Positions 55,360-62,740 of a DNA stretch of 64,000 nucleotides are shown piece by piece (within the stretch, counting starts at the first letter, position 1; each line of letters opens with the position of its first letter). Both the position numbers and the translations under genes were made by a program. Under the pieces are notes generated by a model, which saw only the letters and a list, made by a program, of their open reading frames with translations, had not been told where the DNA came from and did not search any database. Source of the DNA: Paenibacillus kribbensis (lineage in GTDB: Bacteria; Bacillota; Bacilli; Paenibacillales; Paenibacillaceae); NCBI RefSeq assembly GCF_002240415.1, contig NZ_CP020028.1, positions 4,303,501-4,367,500 of the forward strand. Direction: 5' to 3'.

Positions 55360-55952
55360 TCATTGCTGTATTTGTTTAGATAATGCATCCAGTTCCTCTT
55401 CCGCAAATGCGATCAACATGGATCTTTCTCCTCTATTTAAGGCCCAGAACTCTCCGGGACGGAGATGATGCCGTATCCACAGATGATACAGCACCGTCGT
55501 CATTCCGCCGGAGCGAATCAGTTTTTTAGATCATCAATTTCCACACCGAACCCGGACAGTTCCAGAACCTTGTCACCTACCGCATCCAGTTCCCCTGCCA
55601 GAAGCATACGACGCACAGCCTGTTCCCCACCGGACAATTTAAGACGGCTAGTAATTCGTGGGTCACCCCATCCATTAATTTGAAGACCTTTTACTTCTAA
55701 ACTAGCCGTAGCTTCAGAGATGAGCAATGCATTAAATGTTTCTGTATCTACTTTTTCATCCACACGTCCTTTAATGGTTTTACGAATTGTACACCGTTCA
55801 CGGATGCTATCTACTTTGCTGGATGTCAAACCACGAAGTGTGAGAAGCATACTCAAGCGTTGAATACGAACAGTTTCCTCGGGTAATTTGTCGGCCGCTT
55901 CAAAAAGACTATCCAAAATTTGTTCTTCTGACATATTTTCAGGCAAGCTCAT
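55360..55952 (-). CDS. Tail-assembly chaperone -1 frameshift fusion (G-T-like)
   Basis: The XkdN-type ORF ends ...DDLKN-stop, and its last codons form the slippery heptamer A_AAA_AAC (55527-55521) directly before the TGA at 55520-55518. Slipping back one base opens a frame from 55521 to a TGA at 55362-55360. This adds 53 residues (LIRSGGMTTV...EFWALNRGERS...) of the sort encoded by the T frame of contractile-phage chaperones, giving about 197 aa. The gene follows tube and precedes tape measure, exactly where lambda-type G/GT genes lie. The T frame has no good ribosome site of its own. Confidence 0.8.
55518..55952 (-). CDS. xkdN: Tail-assembly chaperone, zero-frame product (XkdN-like)
   Basis: 144 aa. 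EEQILDSLFEAADKLPEETVRIQRLSMLLTLRGLTSSKVDSIRERCT and LKLSGGEQAVRRMLLAGELDAVGDKVLELSGF match the XkdN-like tail assembly chaperone family. It binds the tape measure and is not part of the mature tail. Starts at ATG 55952 and lies 69 bases after the tube gene. The major product should be this form, with the frameshifted form in minority. Confidence 0.88.
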   Translation of the reverse strand: MSLPENMSEEQILDSLFEAADKLPEETVRIQRLSMLLTLRGLTSSKVDSIRERCTIRKTIKGRVDEKVDTETFNALLISEATASLEVKGLQINGWGDPRITSRLKLSGGEQAVRRMLLAGELDAVGDKVLELSGFGVEIDDLKN

Positions 55953-56021
55953 GTTATATCCCCCTAATAATTTTTTTGAATATTAGGCCCGGAATTACTC
56001 CGGACCCATCAGAACAATAGA

Positions 56022-56429
56022 TTATTCAGCAACGATAGGATCAAGCAGTTCATAGCCTTCGAAGGTGAAGGTCGTTTCTTCTGGCACTTCCTCTCCTGCG
56101 GTCCAGTTAGCTAATTGAATCTTATCTGGCATGCACCGGATCAAACGAACACGTTCATGTCCAAAAGATTCTGGGTCATCCAGTTTGGAAATGATATCGA
56201 ATTTGGCAAAGCCGCGGCGAATCATATCAGAGGTTACTTTATAACCACTCATCGTCCCGGTACCTTTTTTAGCTCCATTTTTATGCACTTTCCATGTATT
56301 TCCTACCAAATTCAGTTCTCTTTTATCAATTTCTACGCTAGCTTCCAGCTTATTAATATGTGTCTGCCATACCCCATCAATATATGCCTGACCATACGTA
56401 CCTAAAATGACTCTTGAAGCATCCAACAT
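56022..56429 (-). CDS. xkdM: Tail tube protein (XkdM)
   Basis: 135 aa from ATG 56429, which has AGGAGG spaced 8; that site lies within the longer ORF opening at 56456, so the shorter start is right. SRVILGTYGQAYIDGVWQTHINKLEASVEIDKRELNLVGNTWKVHKNGAKKGTGTMSGYKV is the XkdM signature. It polymerises into the inner tube. The 121 bases between it and the sheath gene hold no gene. Confidence 0.93.
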   Translation of the reverse strand: MLDASRVILGTYGQAYIDGVWQTHINKLEASVEIDKRELNLVGNTWKVHKNGAKKGTGTMSGYKVTSDMIRRGFAKFDIISKLDDPESFGHERVRLIRCMPDKIQLANWTAGEEVPEETTFTFEGYELLDPIVAE

Positions 56430-56550
56430 TTCTTTTTCCTCCTCAAAATAATCCATAATGTAGTTTGGGATTTACCAAATCCTCATGATAAAAAAACAAA
56501 TTCAGTCTTGCTGAATTGCCGCACAATGCTTATGCACGTAAAATGGCTAT

Positions 56551-58017
56551 TTATTGCACGTAAAATGTGCCGAACAGCTGCTCCATCACGTCTGTCAGCT
56601 TCACGTTCCATTGCAGGAACACTTGATCCGGTTCCGGTTTAATCACTGGAGCATCGCCGTAGTATGCCGGATCGAGAATGACATCATAGCCATCTGCTTC
56701 GATGACGTTGCTCAAAGACAGCTGTGCCAGATATTCCTTGATTGCACCGATGAGAGCCAGACGGCCTTCCACCGTGTTGTTGATTTTGCCGATATAAGTC
56801 TCCTCGGCTGCACGCTGCAAGTCAGCGTTAATCGCATCCATGACGCGGATGGAGCGAATTTTCTTCCACGCATTGTTTTGACCAGCAGCCGGGTTCACCA
56901 AGCTGTTGATCCCGCGCAGCGCTTTGACCTGACGACCGTCGAAGAACAACAGGAAGACCCCGTTACGGACAGCCTGCTCCTGCTCGGAACGTGTCCAGCG
57001 GCGGGTCACGTCCTCAAAAGGCGTAACCGCATACGTCGCGGATTGATTCAGACGCTGGCCTGCGATCAGTCCGGCTACATAGGCAGCCGTTTGAGCGGAG
57101 CTGTAGTCCGTACCTGCCAGACGTACGCCCGTACCGACGTTCACGACGCCTTCATGGTTTAGCGCAAGAGAACGCTGTGAGGCCACGCTGACAGCCGTTT
57201 TGGACACATCATCCGCCGCGGAACCGCCGAATACAGCGATTACGCCTTTGCCTTCGCCCCGGACACGCTTGATCCAGGCGGCAAAGCTTTGCAGCAATGC
57301 CATATCGGCTGCATAATCCAGCGCCAGCACATTAAATTCCTGTCCTTCAAGCGCTTCCTGCATGGCGATGTAATCAGCATTCACCAGCTTGCTATTGCCG
57401 CTGTTGCCGCCAGTAAGGTGTACGCCGCTGACGTCCGCCGGAATGCCGCCATTGCCGACAACCTCGGCCTTCACCCATACGTTTTCGCTGTTTTTGTTGA
57501 TGGCTTCGGCAATCGAAGCAGCCGTCCCGTCACTGCCTTTGTACGTACCCAGCAGCTTGGTTCCTTCATAAAGGCGCACTTCACGCGCCTGCTCGTCACC
57601 CAAAGTCGGCTGTACAGTTACAGCAAAACCATTACCGCGGCTGCCTGTGTACAACGCCTGCAAACGCAGCACGTCCGTTGGTGTCGCGCCGCCGCTTTTT
57701 AGCGTTACAGATGCTGCAGCAGCCGTATCATCCGCCAAACGGTAAGCGAGCAGTTTTTTCGGACCGCCCAGCAAAGCCAGATACAGTGTGGAATAGGCTG
57801 TCGCACCGTCCTCACTGTCGCCGGAGAAGATTTGGTTAATGGCTGTTTCGCTGCCAATCTCTACAAACTCACGTACAGGACCCCAATTCGCCTTGACGGG
57901 TACAATGACCGTACCGCGTGATCCACCTTGAATCGCTGAAGCTGCTGCTGCCTGAAAGTTCATATACAAACCCGGTAATACCGGTTTATTCGTGTTTTCC
58001 CATGTTCCGCCTGCCAT
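56551..58017 (-). CDS. xkdK: Contractile tail sheath protein (XkdK)
   Basis: 488 aa. GGTWENTNKPVLPGLYMNFQAAAASAIQGGSRGTVIVPVKANWGPV opens the sheath family. The C-terminal third has GVFLLFFDGRQVKALRGINSLV, IRVMDAINADLQRAAEETYIGKINNTVEGRLALIGAIKEYL and the final IEADGYDVILDP...VFLQWNVKLTDVMEQLFGTFYV, the polymerising domain. Its presence shows that the tail is contractile. It starts 2 bases after the preceding small gene. Confidence 0.96.
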   Translation of the reverse strand: MAGGTWENTNKPVLPGLYMNFQAAAASAIQGGSRGTVIVPVKANWGPVREFVEIGSETAINQIFSGDSEDGATAYSTLYLALLGGPKKLLAYRLADDTAAAASVTLKSGGATPTDVLRLQALYTGSRGNGFAVTVQPTLGDEQAREVRLYEGTKLLGTYKGSDGTAASIAEAINKNSENVWVKAEVVGNGGIPADVSGVHLTGGNSGNSKLVNADYIAMQEALEGQEFNVLALDYAADMALLQSFAAWIKRVRGEGKGVIAVFGGSAADDVSKTAVSVASQRSLALNHEGVVNVGTGVRLAGTDYSSAQTAAYVAGLIAGQRLNQSATYAVTPFEDVTRRWTRSEQEQAVRNGVFLLFFDGRQVKALRGINSLVNPAAGQNNAWKKIRSIRVMDAINADLQRAAEETYIGKINNTVEGRLALIGAIKEYLAQLSLSNVIEADGYDVILDPAYYGDAPVIKPEPDQVFLQWNVKLTDVMEQLFGTFYVQ

Positions 58018-58019
58018 AA

Positions 58020-58238
58020 TTAGTCCACCTTCGCTTTCATAAATTGTTCGATTTTAGTGTGTGCTTCTGCTACCGTGAACAGCTTGTCCTGTGCGCCAAA
58101 AAAGGCGCCTGCCAGCACCTCTTCCTTCACGGAAAACAATGGTTCCGCGTGTTCCTTAAGCTCCTCCAGCGTATAGCGGGGGCCGCCTGCTTCCTGCCCT
58201 GCATGTAGCGGGGACTTTTCATTTTTTTCCAAGGTCAC
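58020..58238 (-). CDS. Small phage-tail-locus protein, 72 aa
   Basis: GTG 58238 follows GAGGTGG by about 6 bases. The product is acidic (RYTLEELKEHAEPLFSVKEEVLAGAFFGAQDKLFTVAEAHTKIEQFM) and resembles the small YqzN/YkzM-type protein found just before sheath genes in PBSX-like loci. That family's role is not known. Close spacing on both sides shows it is part of the operon. Confidence 0.7.
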   Translation of the reverse strand: MTLEKNEKSPLHAGQEAGGPRYTLEELKEHAEPLFSVKEEVLAGAFFGAQDKLFTVAEAHTKIEQFMKAKVD

Positions 58239-58248
58239 TCAGACCACC

Positions 58249-59109
58249 TCATTTCAAAACAGGATGAATTTCCACTCTGCGAATCAACGCCGCTTCCTCA
58301 GCCGGACGCATACGTCGCTGTACCAGCGTCAGCCGGAGCTGACCGTCTAAAATCGCATCCGCCTGCAAATCGGCCGAAGCTTCGTCCGTAGACATATAAC
58401 GCCCCTTGTCCTGATCCAGTGGAAGCTGGATTTGAGTCGCAAAGCCCTCGACCAGCGCGGAGGCTGCACGGTTCTCTTCAGCGCTGTCTGGAGCAATGAT
58501 ATGTCCGATGAACCGTTTGCGGAGCTCATACATGGAGGCTCCCGCCATCCGGGTCTCGCAGCCGCTCAGCCGCCATAAAACCGCGTGCCGTCCCGGCTGT
58601 GCAGGCCATGCATTGGCGTATACCAACCACGTCTCGCCCAGTTGCTTTTGCGTCCAGCGGGTCAGGGCTGCCAGCCATTCATCCGGCTGTGCGGCACCAT
58701 TTGTCGGAATGGCTGAGCTCCCTTCCGTTTCAGGCACATACACGCCAAAGCGCAGCGTTCTATAGGCCTTGCCTGTGACGGTGTCCAGCTTTTCCGCATC
58801 TCGCACGCCCAAATAGTGCGGGGTAAAAGCCGACGTGTCCTCACCTTGGCCTGTCACCGGTTCCCGGTGCAGCCCGGCAATCAGGGCATTCGCCCATACA
58901 TCGGCCTGCGCCAGCCCGGCTTGTCCTGCGTACAGCTTGATGCGGACAACCTGCCGGTAGCCGGCCCAGGAAGACTTCCAGATTTCCTCGCCCAGCGCCA
59001 TAACGGCATACGGCTCCTCCGCCGTCTGCGACGGTGGCTGAACATCGTATACACGTCCTTGCAGCGCCGGAACAATTTCAATGAGCTTTTGCTTAAAGGC
59101 TTGTCTCAT
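58249..59109 (-). CDS. Tail terminator-like protein, probable two-domain fusion (XkdI/XkdJ-like)
   Basis: 286 aa from ATG 59109, the start of MRQAFKQKLIEIVPALQGRVYDVQPPS, which is typical of tail-completion (DUF3168-like) domains. The frame is open to 59217, but the extra N-terminus is Cys-rich and unlike the family. Residues ~1-115 form the first domain. Residues ~140-286 (TWLVYANAWPAQPGRHAVLWRLSGCETRMAGASMYELRKRFIGHII) look like XkdJ. In PBSX these roles lie on separate genes, so this seems a fusion. The ATG shares ATGA with the stop of the small ORF 59106-59294. Confidence 0.65.
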   Translation of the reverse strand: MRQAFKQKLIEIVPALQGRVYDVQPPSQTAEEPYAVMALGEEIWKSSWAGYRQVVRIKLYAGQAGLAQADVWANALIAGLHREPVTGQGEDTSAFTPHYLGVRDAEKLDTVTGKAYRTLRFGVYVPETEGSSAIPTNGAAQPDEWLAALTRWTQKQLGETWLVYANAWPAQPGRHAVLWRLSGCETRMAGASMYELRKRFIGHIIAPDSAEENRAASALVEGFATQIQLPLDQDKGRYMSTDEASADLQADAILDGQLRLTLVQRRMRPAEEAALIRRVEIHPVLK

Positions 59110-59294
59110 CCTGCAGCATGCCGCCTTTGCGCAACCTGCACTCGCATGCTGTGACTGCCTAGCCATGCTTTTTTCCACTTTCGTGTTCTCATCCGGCGTA
59201 GCCTCATACTCATGCATTGCAGCATCCCTTGCTTAGGCAACACGACTCCTCCTTTCTGTACAACGAATTCCCGGGAATCAACAGAGACGATCAC
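59106..59294 (-). CDS. Possible small basic protein leading the tail operon
   Basis: 62 codons open from GTG 59294. A better start is GTG or TTG near 59243, which follows AAAGGAGG closely and would give about 45 aa rich in Arg and Lys. Its stop overlaps the next start as ATGA, the typical sign of coupling. Equally, the region may only be leader sequence. No family recognised. Confidence 0.35.
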   Translation of the reverse strand: MIVSVDSREFVVQKGGVVLPKQGMLQCMSMRLRRMRTRKWKKAWLGSHSMRVQVAQRRHAAG

Positions 59295-59306
59295 CGCATA
59301 AAAAAA

Positions 59307-59323
59307 CCGGCCCTATTGGCCGG
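59307..59323 (-). terminator. Leader terminator in front of the tail operon
   Basis: CCGGCC and GGCCGG form a 6-bp GC stem with a 5-base loop, followed on the minus strand by seven T residues (59306-59300). It faces the tail genes and lies only a few bases before their first possible codon. It therefore either blocks read-through from the debris region or acts as an attenuator in the operon's leader. Confidence 0.75.
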
Positions 59324-59466
59324 CTAACGTTTGACTGTGTGTGTCTTCGGTATGTTCTCTTGTCTTGATTCCCGATGATATAATCTTACACCCTAATAAC
59401 GAATACGTTGCCGGGGAAATGGACGATAAAAGCAGAAGCTAGGGATGAAGTTAGGCGGTATTTTGA

Positions 59467-59478
59467 GAACATGCGTTC
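59467..59478. promoter_or_regulatory. LexA-type (SOS) box upstream of the tail operon
   Basis: GAACATGCGTTC fits the core GAAC-N4-GTTC of the Gram-positive LexA consensus CGAACRNRYGTTYC; with the flanking A and C, 13 of 14 positions agree on either strand. It lies about 150 bases before the leader terminator and about 190 bases before the first tail genes. Actual promoter boxes nearby are not clear to me. Confidence 0.55.
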
Positions 59479-59495
59479 CTATCATTAGAACAGTA

Positions 59496-59705
59496 TTAAG
59501 CCTCCATGCTGACAAGTCTCAAAAAAATATCCGACCTTAAATTGTTCCATGCTTTCAAATTATTGGGTATATAAAAATCGGATCTAAAAATCCCGAAGAA
59601 GTTCTCCACAACCGCATTGTCGTAGCAGTTTCCTTTACGGGACATACTTTTAGTTATCCTGTTTTCTTTTAATGTTGCTTGGTATTGCCAACGCCTTGTA
59701 ATGGA
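59496..59705 (-). pseudogene. IS3-family transposase (OrfB) C-terminal remnant
   Basis: Read on the minus strand, 59690-59496 encodes [13 protein letters not shown], then [18 protein letters not shown] and a degraded tail to a TAA. This is the conserved end of the IS3-family integrase core containing the last acidic residue of the DDE triad (E in VVENFF). The rest of the element, OrfA and clear terminal repeats are missing. The remaining sequence up to 59889 shows nothing certain. Confidence 0.8.
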
Positions 59706-59889
59706 CGCCCCTTCATTCGCTACGCTTCCTTGTCCTTCTTTCCCTTGAAGTTAGTTTTTTGACCTGTTTCAGTCTAACCCTCTAAATTGGCCTAGTTATT
59801 CGTCTCAGAATTGGCCCTTTAAGTAAGTCCAATTGATTTTTATAATTTGTATGCATTTTGAAAGCTAACAATCAAAGGAGTGTAGCTTG

Positions 59890-60789
59890 ATGTTCCATGG
59901 ATTATCTGCTTTTCCAATGACCCCATTGAATGAGGCAGGCATTAACGAAAAAGAATACGTAAAACTGATCCAACGATTGGTCGCAGCTGGCGTAGACGCC
60001 ATCGGTGCACTGGGTTCGACAGGGAACTACGCCTATCTTAGCCGGGAAGAGCGTCTTGGCGTTTTACAGCTTGCCGTCGGTTCCGCCGAGGGCATTCCCG
60101 TGATGACAAGCATAAGTGCGATTCGCACGCTTGACGTGCTTCGATTAGCGGAAGACGCGCAAAAAGCAGGAGCAAGCGCAGTGCTGTTGGCTCCTGTTTC
60201 TTACCAAGCGTTAACGAATGAAGAGGTATATTTGTTGTATCAACAAGTGACAAGCTCGCTCTCTGTTCCGCTTTGCGTGTATGATAATCCGGGGACTACG
60301 CATTTCCATTTTAGTGATGAGCTGCACGGCCGAATTGCTGAACTCCCCCATGTTCGTTCGATCAAGATTCCTGGAGTACCTTCAGAACCTGAAGCAGCCA
60401 AGGTACGCATTAGTAAACTGCGAGCGCTCATTCCTTCCCATGTAACGATCGGCGTAAGCGGGGACCCGTTTGCAGCCACTGGCTTGAATGCAGGCTGTGA
60501 AGCGTGGTACTCCGTTCTGGGTGGCTTGTTTCCAAAGACATGCCTGAGAATGACCCGATTGGCCCTAGACGGTTGTGCTGACGAAGCAGAACAGCTCTCA
60601 GCGCGGCTTGAACCGATTTGATCGTTATTTCGCCAATATGGCAGCCTTCGCGTTGTTTCGGCAGCAGCCGAAATCAGTGGCTTGATTTCAAGTCCCAGTC
60701 TCCCTCTACCCTTACAACCACTGAATCTATCAGCCAGGGAACATCTGAAGTCCATACTTGCAGACATTCAAACTATTGAAGGAGCATGA
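59890..60789 (+). pseudogene. Dihydrodipicolinate synthase/N-acetylneuraminate lyase family gene with in-frame TGA
   Basis: AAAGGAG stands 9 bases before ATG 59890. The frame runs 243 codons to TGA at 60619-60621, then continues in the same frame for 55 more codons to a TGA at 60787-60789. The downstream part (SLFRQYGSLRVVSAA...) is the normal C-terminal segment of the family, and a Trp codon TGG in place of the first TGA would restore a standard length near 300 aa. Active-site elements are present: GSTGNYAYL, Tyr in VYDNPGTT and the Schiff-base Lys in IKIPG. It is likely inactivated by a nonsense mutation. Sequencing error is possible. Confidence 0.8.
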
Positions 60790-61001
60790 TTACCCTTCAA
60801 ACTAGTAAAACGTTCTCAGACTGAGATAGCAAAAAAACTTTGCAGTCGGCACCTCTTCTGTATGGTAGTGGAAGCATGTCAGTTTCCCTCTACCAAATAA
60901 AGCGGTGCTTTTCTATATGCTAGTCATTTATGTTTTTGCTTAACCATTGATTTAGCCGATTTTGGCTCTGTGAAAGTTGTGTAGTTTGGAGGGACAACCA
61001 G
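60790..61001. other. Intergenic region, no gene seen
   Basis: About 210 bases between two degraded genes. No ORF, strong hairpin or clear promoter is seen apart from GGAGGG at 60989-60994, the ribosome site of the next gene. Confidence 0.4.
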
Positions 61002-61600
61002 ATGTGGTTTGCATATGCAATATGGGCTGCTTTTTTCTTTGGCCTACGAGGCATCCTTTACCAGTGGACGTCTCAACGATCCATTGATCGGAATCTAATG
61101 TTTATTGGTGTGTATATCTCTAGTACAATTCTAGTTGGCAATTTGGCCTTTTGGCGATCATTTTTTATAGTTTTACGGACTTATCATCCCAACAAGCTTT
61201 ATTGTATGGTGTTTCTATACTACCGGTTCTGACAATGATGTTTACAACAAGCACTTTATTATTCTTTGGGGCTTTCTTAGTAATTAAAAATAGACAAAGA
61301 CCATCTTCAGCTAGTGTAAATATTCATAAACCAAAAGAAATCGCAAAAAAGAACCCATGGACAATTTCAAAAACCTTATTCCTGGGAACAGGAGTTGGTC
61401 TTGTAAATGTTCTGGCCATGATGCTCAAACTTGCTGCATTTAATAATGGAATTACCGGGATTGTTTCTACAATTATCGCTTTGAGTGTTGTTGTTGTACT
61501 GCTATATGCTCGTTTCTATTTAAGAGAATCCATGAGTCGAATGGAAATTTGCGGTGTTATCATAGCGCTGATTGGATTAATAATTATAAAATGGATATGA
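61002..61600 (+). pseudogene. EamA/DMT-type transporter gene, frameshifted
   Basis: GGAGGG precedes ATG 61002. Frame 1 (MWFAYAIWAAFFFGLRGILY...) is read to about 61151, and the continuing coding signal then lies in another frame to a stop at 61598-61600 (LAIIFYSFTDLSSQQALLYG... ending GVIIALIGLIIIKWI). One missing T in the TTTT run at 61149-61152 explains the break. Joined, it gives about 200 aa with 5-6 helices, shorter than the usual ten-helix transporter, so an internal deletion may also have occurred. Confidence 0.7.
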
Positions 61601-61628
61601 AAATTAAAGCACCTTTCAAGCTTAAAAA

Positions 61629-61675
61629 AACTGCACCTCCGGTTGTTAGTTATGCCTAACAGTTGGGGTGCAGTT
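61629..61675. terminator. Intrinsic terminator after the EamA pseudogene
   Basis: AACTGCACC pairs with GGTGCAGTT, and an inner TTGTTAG/CTAACAG stem extends it. An A-run precedes and TCATTAAAAA follows. It lies about 30 bases past the stop. Confidence 0.7.
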
Positions 61676-61701
61676 CATTAAAAAGGCGGCCATGATATAG
61701 T

Positions 61702-61985
61702 TCACGTCCATGAATGATAAATATCTACAGCGTACCTCTTGATGGCTTCATCGTAATCGGGATACTTATACTCGAAGCTTTTTGCCACAGCCTTGGAGTA
61801 TTTTCTAAATAACTCATAACAAGCAAATAAAGACTGCCACATTTCCGGATAGCCATTTTCAGAATAGGTGGATAGCAAAAAGGATTTCTTTTCTCGCCAA
61901 TCCTTTTACCACATAGGTTGAAACCATCCAGAACTCCCCGAATATCAGGAAGTCAGAGCCTTTTAGAGGAGCTGTACGATTTAGA
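61702..61985 (-). pseudogene. Aminoglycoside 6-adenylyltransferase (AadK/ANT(6)-like) remnant
   Basis: The minus strand encodes, in two frames, pieces that fit the C-terminal half of streptomycin adenylyltransferases (PF04439). One is EFWMVSTYVVKGLARKEI, corresponding to the conserved FW-V--YV-KGL-R-E segment. The other is YSENGYPEMWQSLFACYELF with AKSFEYKYPDYDEAIKRY, ending in TGA at 61702-61704. A frameshift or deletion joins them, and the N-terminal nucleotide-binding half is absent. It cannot make an active enzyme. Confidence 0.6.
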
Positions 61986-62462
61986 CTAACCTAGTTTTCG
62001 ATCCGCGCCTTTCTGCAAGCCTGCCAGATTCACAACGCCTTGGTCTGCTAGCGCAAGCGCCATTTTGTAAAAAGCACGTGTGCGAAGCTTCGTATACGTA
62101 TCCTTGCTGACCGGCGGGTCCAGTACATAATTGTATACCTTGTAATCAAACACATCGTCATCCTTTAAATAACGCTCACGGATGAGCAGCTGTTCGCGTT
62201 CATTCAAGCGACTGACTACAGCATCTACCATTTCGCAATAGGCCAGGCGGGCGGCAGGAGCATCTACATTATATACGGCTGTCCGGGCTGTCGGATCGCT
62301 GGTCACATTCGTTGGACCGTTCGGTCGATCCGTATAGCCAGCCGTGATAAAGCTTTCCCGGTCCATAAAAGTTATCGTTTTATAGATCCGGTACTTCTCA
62401 AATACGCCCTCCAATGCAGTCTGCGTTTTGCGACGATCCAATTCGGGTAGGTTATTTTTCAT
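61986..62462 (-). CDS. ArpU-family phage late-gene regulator
   Basis: 158 aa from ATG 62462, with AAGGAG 11 bases upstream. The C-terminal half has ERYLKDDDVFDYKVYNYVLDPPVSKDTYTKLRTRAFYKMALAL, the sigma-70 region 4-like helix-turn-helix block of ArpU/RinA-type activators. VDAVVSRLNEREQLLI precedes it. Such proteins switch on the late (tail, lysis) operon of Firmicute prophages; PBSX uses Xpf in this role. It is divergent from the XRE gene and points toward the tail operon, from which it is now split by 2.6 kb of debris. Confidence 0.82.
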   Translation of the reverse strand: MKNNLPELDRRKTQTALEGVFEKYRIYKTITFMDRESFITAGYTDRPNGPTNVTSDPTARTAVYNVDAPAARLAYCEMVDAVVSRLNEREQLLIRERYLKDDDVFDYKVYNYVLDPPVSKDTYTKLRTRAFYKMALALADQGVVNLAGLQKGADRKLG

Positions 62463-62526
62463 GTACAGCAGCACTCCTTATCTTATGCCTTTTGACAATG
62501 ATGTAATTTTTAGCGATCACAACTTC

Positions 62527-62559
62527 TTTGTTTATATTTTGTTCGTACTTTGTTCGCAT
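62527..62559. promoter_or_regulatory. Three tandem 11-bp iterons between arpU-like and xre genes
   Basis: TTTGTTTATAT, TTTGTTCGTAC and TTTGTTCGCAT start at 62527, 62538 and 62549, so the spacing equals about one helical turn. They lie just downstream of the putative arpU promoter, where a bound repressor would block transcription. The XRE protein encoded next door is the obvious candidate ligand (inference). Confidence 0.65.
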
Positions 62560-62576
62560 CTTGAGTATAACATAGC

Positions 62577-62604
62577 ATTATTTAGAATTTCTATCCATCG
62601 TCAA
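62577..62604 (-). promoter_or_regulatory. Putative sigma-A promoter of the arpU-like gene
   Basis: On the minus strand TTGACG (62604-62599) and AATAAT (62582-62577) are spaced by 16 bases. The start point would fall just upstream of the iterons, leaving a leader of about 105 bases before ATG 62462. Confidence 0.5.
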
Positions 62605-62740
62605 AAAAAGCGGTATGCTCCCAAAAACAGGATGCTCGCTTTATTTTTCTATACCTTTTGGCATATTACGTGCTTTTGCTAATTACCTAATGGTATAATG
62701 GAACCAATCTATGATTCTATTGCAGAAGGGAGCCTCCTTT

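Noticed and set aside
59725..59830. Repeated AATTGGCC motifs resembling ends of an IS21-type element
   Set aside because: Only short similarity, no transposase remnant and no matching second end.
62538..62556. CGAAC half-sites in the arpU-xre region considered as a LexA box
   Set aside because: The CGAAC units are direct repeats at 11-base intervals, not an inverted GAAC-N4-GTTC pair.
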